Origin: DATBMA01 sp036555105
GTDB taxonomy: Bacteria; Actinomycetota; Acidimicrobiia; Spongiisociales; ZC4RG35
Assembly: GCA_036555105.1 (NCBI GenBank)
Contig: DATBMA010000090.1
Coordinates: 1-5,762, forward strand
Direction of reading: 5' to 3'
Length of the DNA stretch: 5,762 nucleotides
This document shows, piece by piece, positions 1 through 5,291 of this stretch. Each line of letters begins with the position of its first letter. Positions within the stretch are counted from its first letter, which is position 1. The position numbers were made by a program, and so were the translations under genes. Below the pieces are notes generated by a model. The model was not told where the DNA came from. It searched no databases and saw nothing but the letters and a program-made list of their open reading frames with translations.

Positions 1-2
1 AA

Positions 3-320
3 GAGGTGGCGATGATGGCTCAGGCCGGGATGGGTGAGGCGCCGGCGGCTCTTGATGGCGCTCCGGTCGAGGAAGCCGGGGCCGCCGAGGAGGTCGTGGC
101 GGAGGCCGCCGAGACGACGGAAGCCGCCGAGACCGTCGAGACGGCCGACGAGCCTGCCGAGGCGACCGATGTGGCAGAGACCGTCGTTGTGGATGCGACC
201 GAGAGCGTCGAGACGGCCGACGAGACCGTCGACGTTGGGGATGCGACCGAGGCCGACGAGCCTGCCGAGACCACCGACGCCGGAGAACCTGTGGGGACGG
301 GCAAACAGGAGCAGGAATGA
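3..320 (+). CDS. C-terminal acidic tail of the gene upstream of infB, probably NusA (5' end outside the window)
   Basis: The frame is open from the first complete codon of the window and ends at a TGA that overlaps the infB start codon (ATGA). The last 104 residues are almost all Ala, Glu, Thr, Val and Asp, with about 31 acidic residues and a single Lys near the end, so this is a disordered acidic tail and not a folded domain. A GTG at 6 and ATGs at 12 and 15 are available, but I see no ribosome binding site within the few bases before them, so I read this as the end of a longer gene. NusA is the usual neighbour here and often carries a variable acidic C-terminal extension; a YlxR-type protein or a separate small gene is possible. 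No diagnostic NusA motif (S1, KH) falls inside the window, so the identity rests on gene order. The DNA contains imperfect internal repeats (see findings). Confidence 0.5.
   Translation, partial: EVAMMAQAGMGEAPAALDGAPVEEAGAAEEVVAEAAETTEAAETVETADEPAEATDVAETVVVDATESVETADETVDVGDATEADEPAETTDAGEPVGTGKQEQE
307..311 (+). promoter_or_regulatory. Ribosome binding site of infB
   Basis: AGGAG ends 5 bases before the ATG at 317 and lies inside the end of the upstream gene. It supports this start, which also gives a complete IF2 N-terminal domain from the first residue. Confidence 0.7.
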
Positions 321-2320
321 GCAAGCTCCGCGTGTACGAGCTTGCCCGCGAGTTGGGCCTCGAGTCGAAGGATCTGCTCGAGCAGGCGGCCGGGCTCGGC
401 ATCGAGGTCAAAACCGCATCTTCCAGCCTGGCCGAGACCGACGCCGAGCTGATCCGTTTGGCCGTTGCAGATACCAGGGCGCCTGAGGCTGAGCCCGAGA
501 CCGCCCCGGAACCGGAACCCGAGCCTGAGCCCGAACCGGAACCGCTGGCACCGGTTGAGATCCGGGTTGCCACCGTAAAGGCCGGCGCCACAGTCGCCGA
601 GTTCGCCGAGGCGATCGGCCAGCCGGCGAACGCGGTGGTAGCGGTTCTGATCGGCCGCGGCATCGGGGCCGGGTCGGGCCAGCCGATGCCAATGGACCAG
701 GCCGAGAGCGTGGCCGAGGGCTTCGGGGTGATGGTCGAGGTCGAGGAGGCTCCCGCTTCGGCCCCGGTGGCCAAGCCCAGGAGGCAATTCGACGACCAGG
801 CCGCCGACCTGGTGGGACGGCCGCCGGTGGTGACCGTGATGGGACACGTCGACCACGGGAAGACCACCTTGCTCGACACCATTCGTAAGACAGACGTGGT
901 GGCGGGAGAGCAGGGCGGCATCACACAGCACATCGGTGCGTATCAGGTCGAGGTCGGGGGCCACCGCATCACCTTCATCGACACCCCCGGTCATGAGGCC
1001 TTCACCGCCCTTCGCGCCCGCGGAGCCGACGTCACCGACCTGGTGGTGCTGGTGGTGGCGGCCAACGACGGGGTGATGCCCCAGACCGCCGAGGCGATCA
1101 GCCACGCCCGCGCCGCCGGCGTGAAGCTGGTGGTCGCCGTCAACAAGATCGACCTGCCCGGTGCGGATCCCCTCCGGGTCCGCACCCAGCTCACCGAGCA
1201 CGACGTTGTCACCGAGTCGCTGGGTGGCGACGTCCCCGAGGTCGAGGTCTCGGCCCTGACCGGACAAGGCGTCGACCAACTCCTCGAGATCATCGACCTC
1301 ATCGCCCAGCTCGAGGACTACAAGGCCAACCCGACGGCGGCTGCCTCCGGTGTGGTCATCGAAGCCCAGCTCGACCCTGGCATGGGCCCGCTCGCCACGG
1401 TGATCGTTCAGCGGGGCACCCTCCGCAATGGTGATGCGTTCGTGGCCGGTGGTGCTTCCGGCCGGGTCAGGGCGATGTTCGACTATGCCGGCGAGAAACT
1501 GACCGAGGCGGGCCCCGGGACTCCGGTCCAGATCATCGGCTGGGACGAGACTCCCGACGCCGGCGACTCCTTCGAGGTGGTCGTGTCGGATCGGGTGGCC
1601 AGAGCGAATGCCGAGTCGGTGAGGCAGTCCCAGCGGGAGAGCGGGATGACCGGCCCCGGCAATGCCCGCGAGCGGCTGCAGGCCCTGCTCGAGCAGCTGC
1701 GCGCTGAGGACACCGAGCTGCCGGTGATCGTCAAGGCCGACGCCCACGGCTCCCTGGAGGCGGTCCGTGACTCGCTTGTCAAGATCCAGCGCGAGGGCGC
1801 CAGGATCTCGGTCGTCCATGGCGCCGTCGGCGGGATTTCGGAGAACGACGTGAACCTGGCCGAGGTGACCAACGCCATCATCGTCGGGTTCAATGTTCGC
1901 CCGGATGCCAAGGCTCGCCGCGCCGCCGAGCAGAAGGCGGTAGAGATCCGGACGTACGGGATCATCTACGAATTGTTGGAGGACCTCGAGCGGATCCTGG
2001 TGGGAAGGCTGGCGCCGGAGCAGGTCGAGGTCCTGGTGGGGAGTGCCGAGGTGCGGGCCACCTTCAAGGTGCCGCGGGCGGGGACCGTGGCCGGCTGTTA
2101 CGTCACCGAGGGCGAGATGAACCGCAACTCGCGCGCCCGCCTTCTGAGAGACGGAGTGGTGGTGTACGACGGGACCTTCGCCTCGCTCAAGCGCTTCAAG
2201 GACGATGTGCGCTCGGTTGCCGCCGGCTTCGAGTGCGGCGTCGGGCTCGAGGCCTTCAACGATGTCAAGGAGGGGGACGTGATCGAGGCGTATCAGGTTC
2301 AGGAGGTCCCCCGCGATTGA
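317..2320 (+). CDS. infB: Translation initiation factor IF-2
   Basis: GTPase that brings fMet-tRNA to the 30S subunit and promotes 50S joining. The 667-residue protein starts with an IF2_N domain (residues 1-50), followed by a short Glu-Pro linker (six EP pairs at 65-76) and a second IF2_N-like domain (about 80-143). The G domain carries G1 GHVDHGKT (176-183), switch I GGITQHIG (200-207, Thr203), G3 DTPGHE (222-227), G4 NKID (276-279) and G5 SAL (312-314). Beta-barrel domain II follows, then domain III from about 467, and the C-terminal fMet-tRNA-binding domain with FECG at 638-641. All motifs are intact. It lacks the several-hundred-residue Gly/Arg/Pro-rich linker typical of streptomycete or mycobacterial IF2 and is closer in length to Bacillus IF2. 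Its start overlaps the upstream stop (ATGA) and its stop overlaps the next start (TGATG), indicating translational coupling. Confidence 0.98.
   Translation: MSKLRVYELARELGLESKDLLEQAAGLGIEVKTASSSLAETDAELIRLAVADTRAPEAEPETAPEPEPEPEPEPEPLAPVEIRVATVKAGATVAEFAEAIGQPANAVVAVLIGRGIGAGSGQPMPMDQAESVAEGFGVMVEVEEAPASAPVAKPRRQFDDQAADLVGRPPVVTVMGHVDHGKTTLLDTIRKTDVVAGEQGGITQHIGAYQVEVGGHRITFIDTPGHEAFTALRARGADVTDLVVLVVAANDGVMPQTAEAISHARAAGVKLVVAVNKIDLPGADPLRVRTQLTEHDVVTESLGGDVPEVEVSALTGQGVDQLLEIIDLIAQLEDYKANPTAAASGVVIEAQLDPGMGPLATVIVQRGTLRNGDAFVAGGASGRVRAMFDYAGEKLTEAGPGTPVQIIGWDETPDAGDSFEVVVSDRVARANAESVRQSQRESGMTGPGNARERLQALLEQLRAEDTELPVIVKADAHGSLEAVRDSLVKIQREGARISVVHGAVGGISENDVNLAEVTNAIIVGFNVRPDAKARRAAEQKAVEIRTYGIIYELLEDLERILVGRLAPEQVEVLVGSAEVRATFKVPRAGTVAGCYVTEGEMNRNSRARLLRDGVVVYDGTFASLKRFKDDVRSVAAGFECGVGLEAFNDVKEGDVIEAYQVQEVPRD
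2301..2306 (+). promoter_or_regulatory. Ribosome binding site of ylxP
   Basis: AGGAGG, followed by T, lies inside the infB 3' end with 13 bases to the ATG at 2320. The spacing is longer than optimal. A TTG codon in the same frame directly before this ATG (2317-2319) would shorten it to 10 bases, so the start could lie one codon upstream. Coupling to infB termination may matter more than this site. Confidence 0.55.
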
Positions 2321-2613
2321 TGTGTGCCTCCGCCCTTCGGGTCGAGCTGCACATCCCCGCCGTCCACTCCCTGAAAGAGAAGAGAGCCGTCCTACGGCCG
2401 CTGGTGGAGGGGATGCGCAAGCGCTGGTCGATCAGCATCGCCGAGGTCGACCATCACGACCTCTGGCAGCGAGCGGCTATCGGGGTGGCGATGGTCGCCC
2501 CCGATCCCAAGCACCTGTCGAACCTCATCGACGACGTGCGCCGCTACATCGACGCCCAGCCCGAGGTCGAGGTGGTGGAGGTGTCGGTGCTCTCGCTGGA
2601 GGAGCCTGCATGA
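2320..2613 (+). CDS. ylxP: YlxP-like DUF503 family protein
   Basis: A small 97-residue protein of the DUF503 family, named YlxP in Bacillus subtilis, where it also sits between infB and rbfA. The family hallmarks are clear: a first strand ending in ELHIP (9-13), then SLKEKR (17-22), then AEVDHHDLWQRA (41-52), and a C-terminal helix and strand containing DDVRRYID. The size is normal for the family. The biochemical role is not firmly established; the constant neighbourhood and small ferredoxin-like fold suggest a part in ribosome assembly, and some homologues have been described as RbfA-like or ribosome-associated. The frame stays open upstream into infB, but the ATG overlapping the infB stop (TGATG) gives the expected N-terminus. 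Its stop overlaps the rbfA start (ATGA). Confidence 0.93.
   Translation: MCASALRVELHIPAVHSLKEKRAVLRPLVEGMRKRWSISIAEVDHHDLWQRAAIGVAMVAPDPKHLSNLIDDVRRYIDAQPEVEVVEVSVLSLEEPA
2598..2604 (+). promoter_or_regulatory. Ribosome binding site of rbfA
   Basis: GGAGGAG with 5 bases to the ATG at 2610, inside the end of ylxP. It selects this start over the long open frame that runs further upstream in the same phase. Confidence 0.75.
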
Positions 2614-2978
2614 GCCGCCCATCCCATCCCCGTGCGCGCAGAATCGACTCCAACCTGCGACGGATACTCGCCGAGGAGATCGAGCTGCTGGCCGACCCCC
2701 GTCTCCAGCTCGTCACGATCACCGGGGTGGAGACTTCTCCCGACATGCACAAGTCGATCGTCTACTTTTCGAGCATGCCCCTGGAGCGCATGGGCGAGGC
2801 AAAGGGCGCGTTGCAGGCGGCGGCGCCCAGGCTGCGGGCCGCCGTCGGCCGCCAAGTGCGCATGAAGTTCACGCCTGAGCTGGAGTTCAGGCCGGACACC
2901 GGTGTGGTCGAGGGCGAGAAGATCGAAAGCCTGCTCCGCCAGCTGTCGGAAGACGACACGGAAGGGGTCGAGCAGTGA
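2610..2978 (+). CDS. rbfA: 30S ribosome-binding factor RbfA
   Basis: RbfA is a KH-fold factor that binds the 30S subunit near the 16S rRNA 5' helix and assists late maturation and cold adaptation. The 122-residue protein has the expected family length and layout: a basic N-terminus and first helix (RRIDSNLRRILAEEI, 10-24), a strand with LVTITGVETSPDMHKSIVYF (34-53), a helix containing the Ala-rich kink region (66-79), then RMKFTPELEFRPD (84-96) and the final helix EKIESLLRQL (103-112), with a short acidic tail. The start ATG overlaps the ylxP stop (ATGA) and has a good ribosome binding site. The frame is open upstream, but nothing there resembles RbfA. Unlike the other genes of the cluster it is followed by a long gap, filled by the repeat array, before nrnA. 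Confidence 0.97.
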   Translation: MSRPSHPRARRIDSNLRRILAEEIELLADPRLQLVTITGVETSPDMHKSIVYFSSMPLERMGEAKGALQAAAPRLRAAVGRQVRMKFTPELEFRPDTGVVEGEKIESLLRQLSEDDTEGVEQ

Positions 2979-3358
2979 ACCCCCCGTTCTGGATGTTTCC
3001 CCCCGGAGGGGGGAATGCCGGCGTAGCCGGAAGGGGGTTCTTGATGTTTCCCCCCGGAGGGGGGAATGCCGGCGTAGCCGGAAGGGGGGTCTGGATGTTT
3101 CCCCCCGGAGGGGGGAAAGCCGGCGTAGCCGGAAGGGGGGTCCGGATGTTTCCCGATGTCCTCCCCCAGGTGCCGCCTTGGCGGCGGAGGGGGTTTGGGG
3201 TAGGCCTGTGCGAAGCACAGGAGGGGCTCTGGATGTTTCCCCCCGGAGGGGGGAATGCCGGCGTAGCCGGAAGGGGGGTCTTGGCCTCGGCTCAGTCGGT
3301 CCACCCAGAAGCGGTCCTGCCGGGCCACCCCTCCACCCACAGAGAGACGTCGCCATGA
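2975..3358 (+). CDS. Possible bridging ORF made of 17-residue repeats (doubtful protein)
   Basis: A 127-codon open frame spans the whole rbfA-nrnA gap. Its GTG start overlaps the rbfA stop (GTGA), and a purine run GGAAGGGG at 2960-2967 lies 7 bases upstream. Its TGA overlaps the nrnA ATG (ATGA at 3355-3358). The translation is Gly/Pro-rich and repeats the unit WMFPPGGGNAGVAGRGV every 17 residues, because the 51-bp DNA repeat is a multiple of three. The interruption also keeps frame (87 bases). I recognise no domain. The peptide is probably a by-product of the DNA repeat and is unlikely to be a selected protein, since a second forward frame and reverse frames are open too. The start/stop overlaps at both ends nevertheless leave open a role as a translational link to nrnA. 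Confidence 0.2.
   Translation: MNPPFWMFPPGGGNAGVAGRGFLMFPPGGGNAGVAGRGVWMFPPGGGKAGVAGRGVRMFPDVLPQVPPWRRRGFGVGLCEAQEGLWMFPPGGGNAGVAGRGVLASAQSVHPEAVLPGHPSTHRETSP
2986..3282 (+). repeat. Array of 51-bp palindromic repeats between rbfA and nrnA
   Basis: The unit GATGTTTCCCCCC begins at 2992, 3043, 3094, 3145 and 3232. The first three steps are exactly 51 bases and the last is 87. Copies 1, 2, 3 and 5 differ from one another by only a few substitutions. Each full copy contains two hairpins: TTCCCCCC, loop GGA, GGGGGGAA (9 bp in copy 3, where the stem extends to TTT/AAA), and CCGGC, loop GTA, GCCGG, followed by GGAAGGGGG. Copy 4 breaks off after GATGTTTCCC (3145-3154). The first copy is preceded by CCCCCC (2980-2985). 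There are no unique spacers. Organisation and palindromes resemble REP/BIME-type or small non-autonomous dispersed elements; no terminal inverted repeats or transposase are visible here. Effects on mRNA stability or partial attenuation before nrnA are possible but inferred. Confidence 0.92.
3155..3231 (+). repeat. Second hairpin-rich module interrupting repeat copy 4
   Basis: This stretch replaces the body of the fourth 51-bp copy and is unlike the main unit. It restarts with GATGTC, then forms one hairpin with arms CCCCC (3163-3167) and GGGGG (3189-3193) around an inner perfect stem GCCGCC/GGCGGC (3172-3177 and 3180-3185). A second perfect hairpin follows: CCTGTGC, loop GAA, GCACAGG (3205-3221). 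After GAGGGGCTCTG the fifth regular copy begins. The abrupt change and the clean return suggest a different repeat family inserted into, or recombined with, the array. Its net length keeps the reading frame. Confidence 0.7.
3283..3354 (+). other. Short non-repetitive leader before nrnA
   Basis: This is the only part of the rbfA-nrnA gap outside the repeats. I see no promoter, terminator or RNA motif in it. The sole translation signal is the purine run AGAGAG at 3341-3346, a weak ribosome binding site 8 bases before the nrnA ATG. Confidence 0.5.
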
Positions 3359-4311
3359 ACGTGCTCACCGCAGCCGCCGAGCTGGTGGAGAAGGCGAACG
3401 AGCTGGCGCTGGCCTGCCACGTCGGGCCCGACGGCGACGCTCTCGGTTCCATGCTCGGGTTCGCCGCCTCCGCCCAACTGGCCGGAAAGAAGGTCGTAGC
3501 CAGCTTCGGGTCACCGTTCGACGTGCCCGTCTCCTACCGCCACCTCCCGATCGACCTTCTCAGCGACCCTGCCGGGTTCCCGAAGGAGCCGGGGACGATG
3601 GTGACCTTCGATGCCGCCTCCCTCGACCGGCTCGGCGAGCTTGCCAAGCCGGCGGCCAATGCCCAACAGCTGCTGGTCATCGACCATCACGTCACCACGG
3701 TTGGGTTCGGCCACGTCAATGTGATCGACCCAAAGGTCTCGGCCACCGGCGAGCTGGTCTATCAGCTGATCGTCACCTTGGGGTGGCCGATCGACGCCAG
3801 AGTGGCGACCTCCTTGCACACCGCTCTCGTCACCGACACCGGCCGCTTCCAGTACTCGAACACCTCTCCCCAGACCCTTCACATCGCCGCTCGCCTGGTC
3901 GAGCTGGGGGCTCGCCCCGAGGTGGCGGGCCAGAACATCTACGAGGAGACCTCGTTCGGCTACCTCAAAGTGGCGGCGGCGGTCCTGGGTCGGGCCGAGC
4001 TCGATGCCGATCGCAAGCTGGTCTGGTCAGAGCTGCGGCAGGCGGATCTGACTGCCGCTGGCGCCAACCCGGGTGAGGTCGACCAGTTGATCGATCTGGT
4101 GCGGCTTCCGGGTGAGGCCGAGGTGGCAGTCCTCATCAAGGAAGCGGAAAACGCCACCGTCAAAGTCAGCTTGCGCTCACGCGGCACGATCGATGTCGGC
4201 TCGATCGCCCAAGGTCTTAGTGGGGGTGGACACCACAACGCGGCCGGCTTCACCCATCACGGGACGGCCGAGGAGGCGATCGACCTCATCCGTAAGGCTC
4301 TCGATGGCTGA
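3355..4311 (+). CDS. nrnA: DHH/DHHA1 phosphoesterase, nanoRNase / pAp phosphatase type
   Basis: A DHH-family phosphoesterase, probably the NrnA type that degrades 2-5 nt RNA oligomers and can dephosphorylate 3'-phosphoadenosine 5'-phosphate. Some actinobacterial members also hydrolyse cyclic dinucleotides or their linear products, so the exact substrate is uncertain. The 318-residue length is typical. The metal-binding motifs are complete: HVGPDGDALGS (22-32), IDHH with D110-H111-H112, and DTGRF (from D161). The DHHA1 domain carries GGGHHNAAGF starting at 290, the substrate-binding loop. The ATG at 3355 leaves the usual ~21 residues before the first motif. The frame runs open upstream through the repeats, but that extension is repeat-derived, so I reject it. 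The ribosome binding site is weak. The 3' end overlaps truB by 8 bases. Confidence 0.93.
   Translation: MNVLTAAAELVEKANELALACHVGPDGDALGSMLGFAASAQLAGKKVVASFGSPFDVPVSYRHLPIDLLSDPAGFPKEPGTMVTFDAASLDRLGELAKPAANAQQLLVIDHHVTTVGFGHVNVIDPKVSATGELVYQLIVTLGWPIDARVATSLHTALVTDTGRFQYSNTSPQTLHIAARLVELGARPEVAGQNIYEETSFGYLKVAAAVLGRAELDADRKLVWSELRQADLTAAGANPGEVDQLIDLVRLPGEAEVAVLIKEAENATVKVSLRSRGTIDVGSIAQGLSGGGHHNAAGFTHHGTAEEAIDLIRKALDG
4294..4297 (+). promoter_or_regulatory. Ribosome binding site of truB
   Basis: AAGG, 6 bases before the ATG at 4304 and within the last codons of nrnA. It is a short site, but the position is right and translational coupling through the 8-base overlap is likely. Confidence 0.5.
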
Positions 4312-5191
4312 GTCTTCGCCGGTCGAGGCACTGCTGGCGGTCGACAAGCCCAGCGGGCCCACTTCCCACGACATAGTGGCGATGGTGCGCAAGGCCAGCG
4401 GGCTGAAGCGGGTCGGCCACGCCGGAACCCTCGACCCGATGGCCTCCGGAGTGCTGGTGATGGCGCTGGGGCGGGCCACCCGTCTCCTCCGCTACATACA
4501 GGACGAGGACAAGGAGTACGTGGCCTGGGTCCAGTTCGGTGTGGCGACCGACACTCTCGATGCCGAGGGAGCGGTGGTCGAACGGGAGCCGATGGAGTTC
4601 GAACAGTCCGAGCTGATTGCTGTGATGGAACGGTTCCGGGGGACGGTCATGCAGATCCCGCCCATGGTCTCGGCGGTCAAGCATGAAGGTCGCCGCCTCT
4701 ACCAACTGGCCCGGGAGGGTGAGATTGTCGAGCGGGAGGCGCGGCCGGTGCAGATTCGCAGCCTGGAGCTGCTCGATTTCAGTCCCTGCGCCTATCCAGA
4801 GGCGCGCATCAGGGTCGTGTGTGGCAAGGGCACATACGTCCGTGTGCTGGCCGATGATCTGGCCAGAGCGCTGGGGGGGCATGCCCATCTGACTGCCCTG
4901 CGTCGCACCAGGGTGGGGTCACTCGGCGAGGAGCACGCCCTGGCCGTGTCTGAGCTCGACCGCTGGCAGGAAGCGCTGGTGCCGCCGGCCGAGGCCCTGG
5001 CTCACCTTCCGGCGGTGACCGTGGCCGAGTCCGATCGAACCGCCGCCGCTCACGGCGCCACTTTCGCGGCCGGTCCCGTGGCCAGTGCTCCCTCCGGAGA
5101 GGCAATCCGGGTGCTGGGGGAGGATGGACGGCTGGTGGCCGTGTACCGCGGCACCCAGGCCGGAGCACGGGCCGAGGTGGTGCTCGGTTGA
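4304..5191 (+). CDS. truB: tRNA pseudouridine(55) synthase TruB
   Basis: TruB converts U55 in the T loop of elongator tRNAs to pseudouridine. The 295-residue protein opens with LLAVDKPSGPTSHD (10-23) and contains the catalytic motif GHAGTLDPMASG, with the nucleophile Asp44. It continues with the conserved KEYVAWVQFGVATDTLD segment, then IPPMVSAVKHEGRRLYQLAREG, and CGKGTYVRVLADDL (173-186), which binds the tRNA loop. The last ~63 residues (from about 233) form a C-terminal domain of the kind found on actinobacterial TruB proteins. The start lies inside the nrnA 3' end, overlapping by 8 bases. All catalytic features are intact. The stop at 5189-5191 is followed by the structured truB-ribF gap. 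Confidence 0.97.
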   Translation: MAESSPVEALLAVDKPSGPTSHDIVAMVRKASGLKRVGHAGTLDPMASGVLVMALGRATRLLRYIQDEDKEYVAWVQFGVATDTLDAEGAVVEREPMEFEQSELIAVMERFRGTVMQIPPMVSAVKHEGRRLYQLAREGEIVEREARPVQIRSLELLDFSPCAYPEARIRVVCGKGTYVRVLADDLARALGGHAHLTALRRTRVGSLGEEHALAVSELDRWQEALVPPAEALAHLPAVTVAESDRTAAAHGATFAAGPVASAPSGEAIRVLGEDGRLVAVYRGTQAGARAEVVLG

Positions 5192-5193
5192 GC

Positions 5194-5280
5194 GTGACCG
5201 CTGTCTTGGCGCGGAGACACTCCCCTATGGGGGAGTCATCCCGCGCCAGAAGGGCGGTTTCGGTGGAGGTCGGCACCTGA
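5194..5280 (+). CDS. Possible 28-residue leader ORF between truB and ribF (doubtful)
   Basis: A GTG lies two bases after the truB stop and opens a 28-codon frame across the hairpin element. It ends with a TGA at 5278-5280 that overlaps a CTG in the ribF frame (CTGA). The peptide is Arg-rich and begins MTAVLARRH; I recognise no family. No convincing ribosome binding site stands at the usual distance, but ribosomes finishing truB could reinitiate. Its main interest is as a link that would deliver ribosomes to a non-standard ribF start. It may be chance in such a GC-rich region. Confidence 0.18.
   Translation: MTAVLARRHSPMGESSRARRAVSVEVGT
5197..5258 (+). promoter_or_regulatory. Large multi-segment hairpin in the truB-ribF gap
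   Basis: From outside in, the pairing arms are ACCGC/GCGGT (5197-5201 with 5254-5258), CTTGGCGCGG (5205-5214) with CCGCGCCA plus AAG (5241-5252, one bulged G), a 4x4 internal loop (AGAC/CATC), and a perfect ACTCCCC/GGGGAGT stem (5219-5225 with 5230-5236) closed by a TATG loop. It ends just before the GGAGGT that could serve ribF. No T-run follows the stem (only TTTC), so it is not a standard intrinsic terminator, and I do not see FMN-riboswitch consensus segments. It could be an mRNA processing or stability element, a translational control hairpin, or a dispersed palindromic repeat. Confidence 0.6.
5265..5270 (+). promoter_or_regulatory. Candidate ribosome binding site for ribF
   Basis: GGAGGT is the only strong Shine-Dalgarno-like sequence near ribF. 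It stands 6 bases before the CTG at 5277, an ideal distance, but 21 bases before the GTG at 5292, which is too far. It therefore argues for the CTG start. The bases AGGT (5267-5270) could also pair with ACCT (5275-5278) and mask both the site and the CTG. Confidence 0.45.
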
Positions 5281-5291
5281 CTGCCACGGTC

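Noticed and set aside
20..1819. Very long open frame (about 600 codons) on the minus strand opposite infB
   Set aside because: It is antisense to a fully motif-supported infB. Long reverse frames are expected opposite GC-rich genes with G/C third positions, and the translation shows no recognisable domain.
3186..3204. G-quadruplex in the G-rich part of the interrupting module
   Set aside because: Only two runs of three or more G are adjacent; the others are pairs. At best a weak two-tier structure is possible, and hairpin pairing explains the stretch better.
2986..3282. CRISPR array
   Set aside because: The copies abut one another as a 51-bp tandem period without unique spacers, the interruption is a single hairpin module, and no cas genes are present.
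2902..3354. Upstream extension of nrnA through the repeat array (the frame is open back into rbfA)
   Set aside because: The added residues are only repeat translation. The ATG at 3355 gives the normal family N-terminus, and the open frame follows from the 51-bp period.
2544..3452. Minus-strand frames crossing the repeat array with Pro/Arg/Gly-rich repeats
   Set aside because: They arise from the same 51-bp periodicity and overlap rbfA and nrnA in antisense. No start context or domain supports them.
5197..5262. Intrinsic transcription terminator after truB
   Set aside because: The stem is strong but is followed only by TTTC, without a T-run. ribF continues on the same strand within the usual operon, so termination here is unlikely.
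5192..5291. FMN riboswitch controlling ribF
   Set aside because: The gap is too short and shows one nested hairpin, not the multi-helix junction and conserved segments of that riboswitch.
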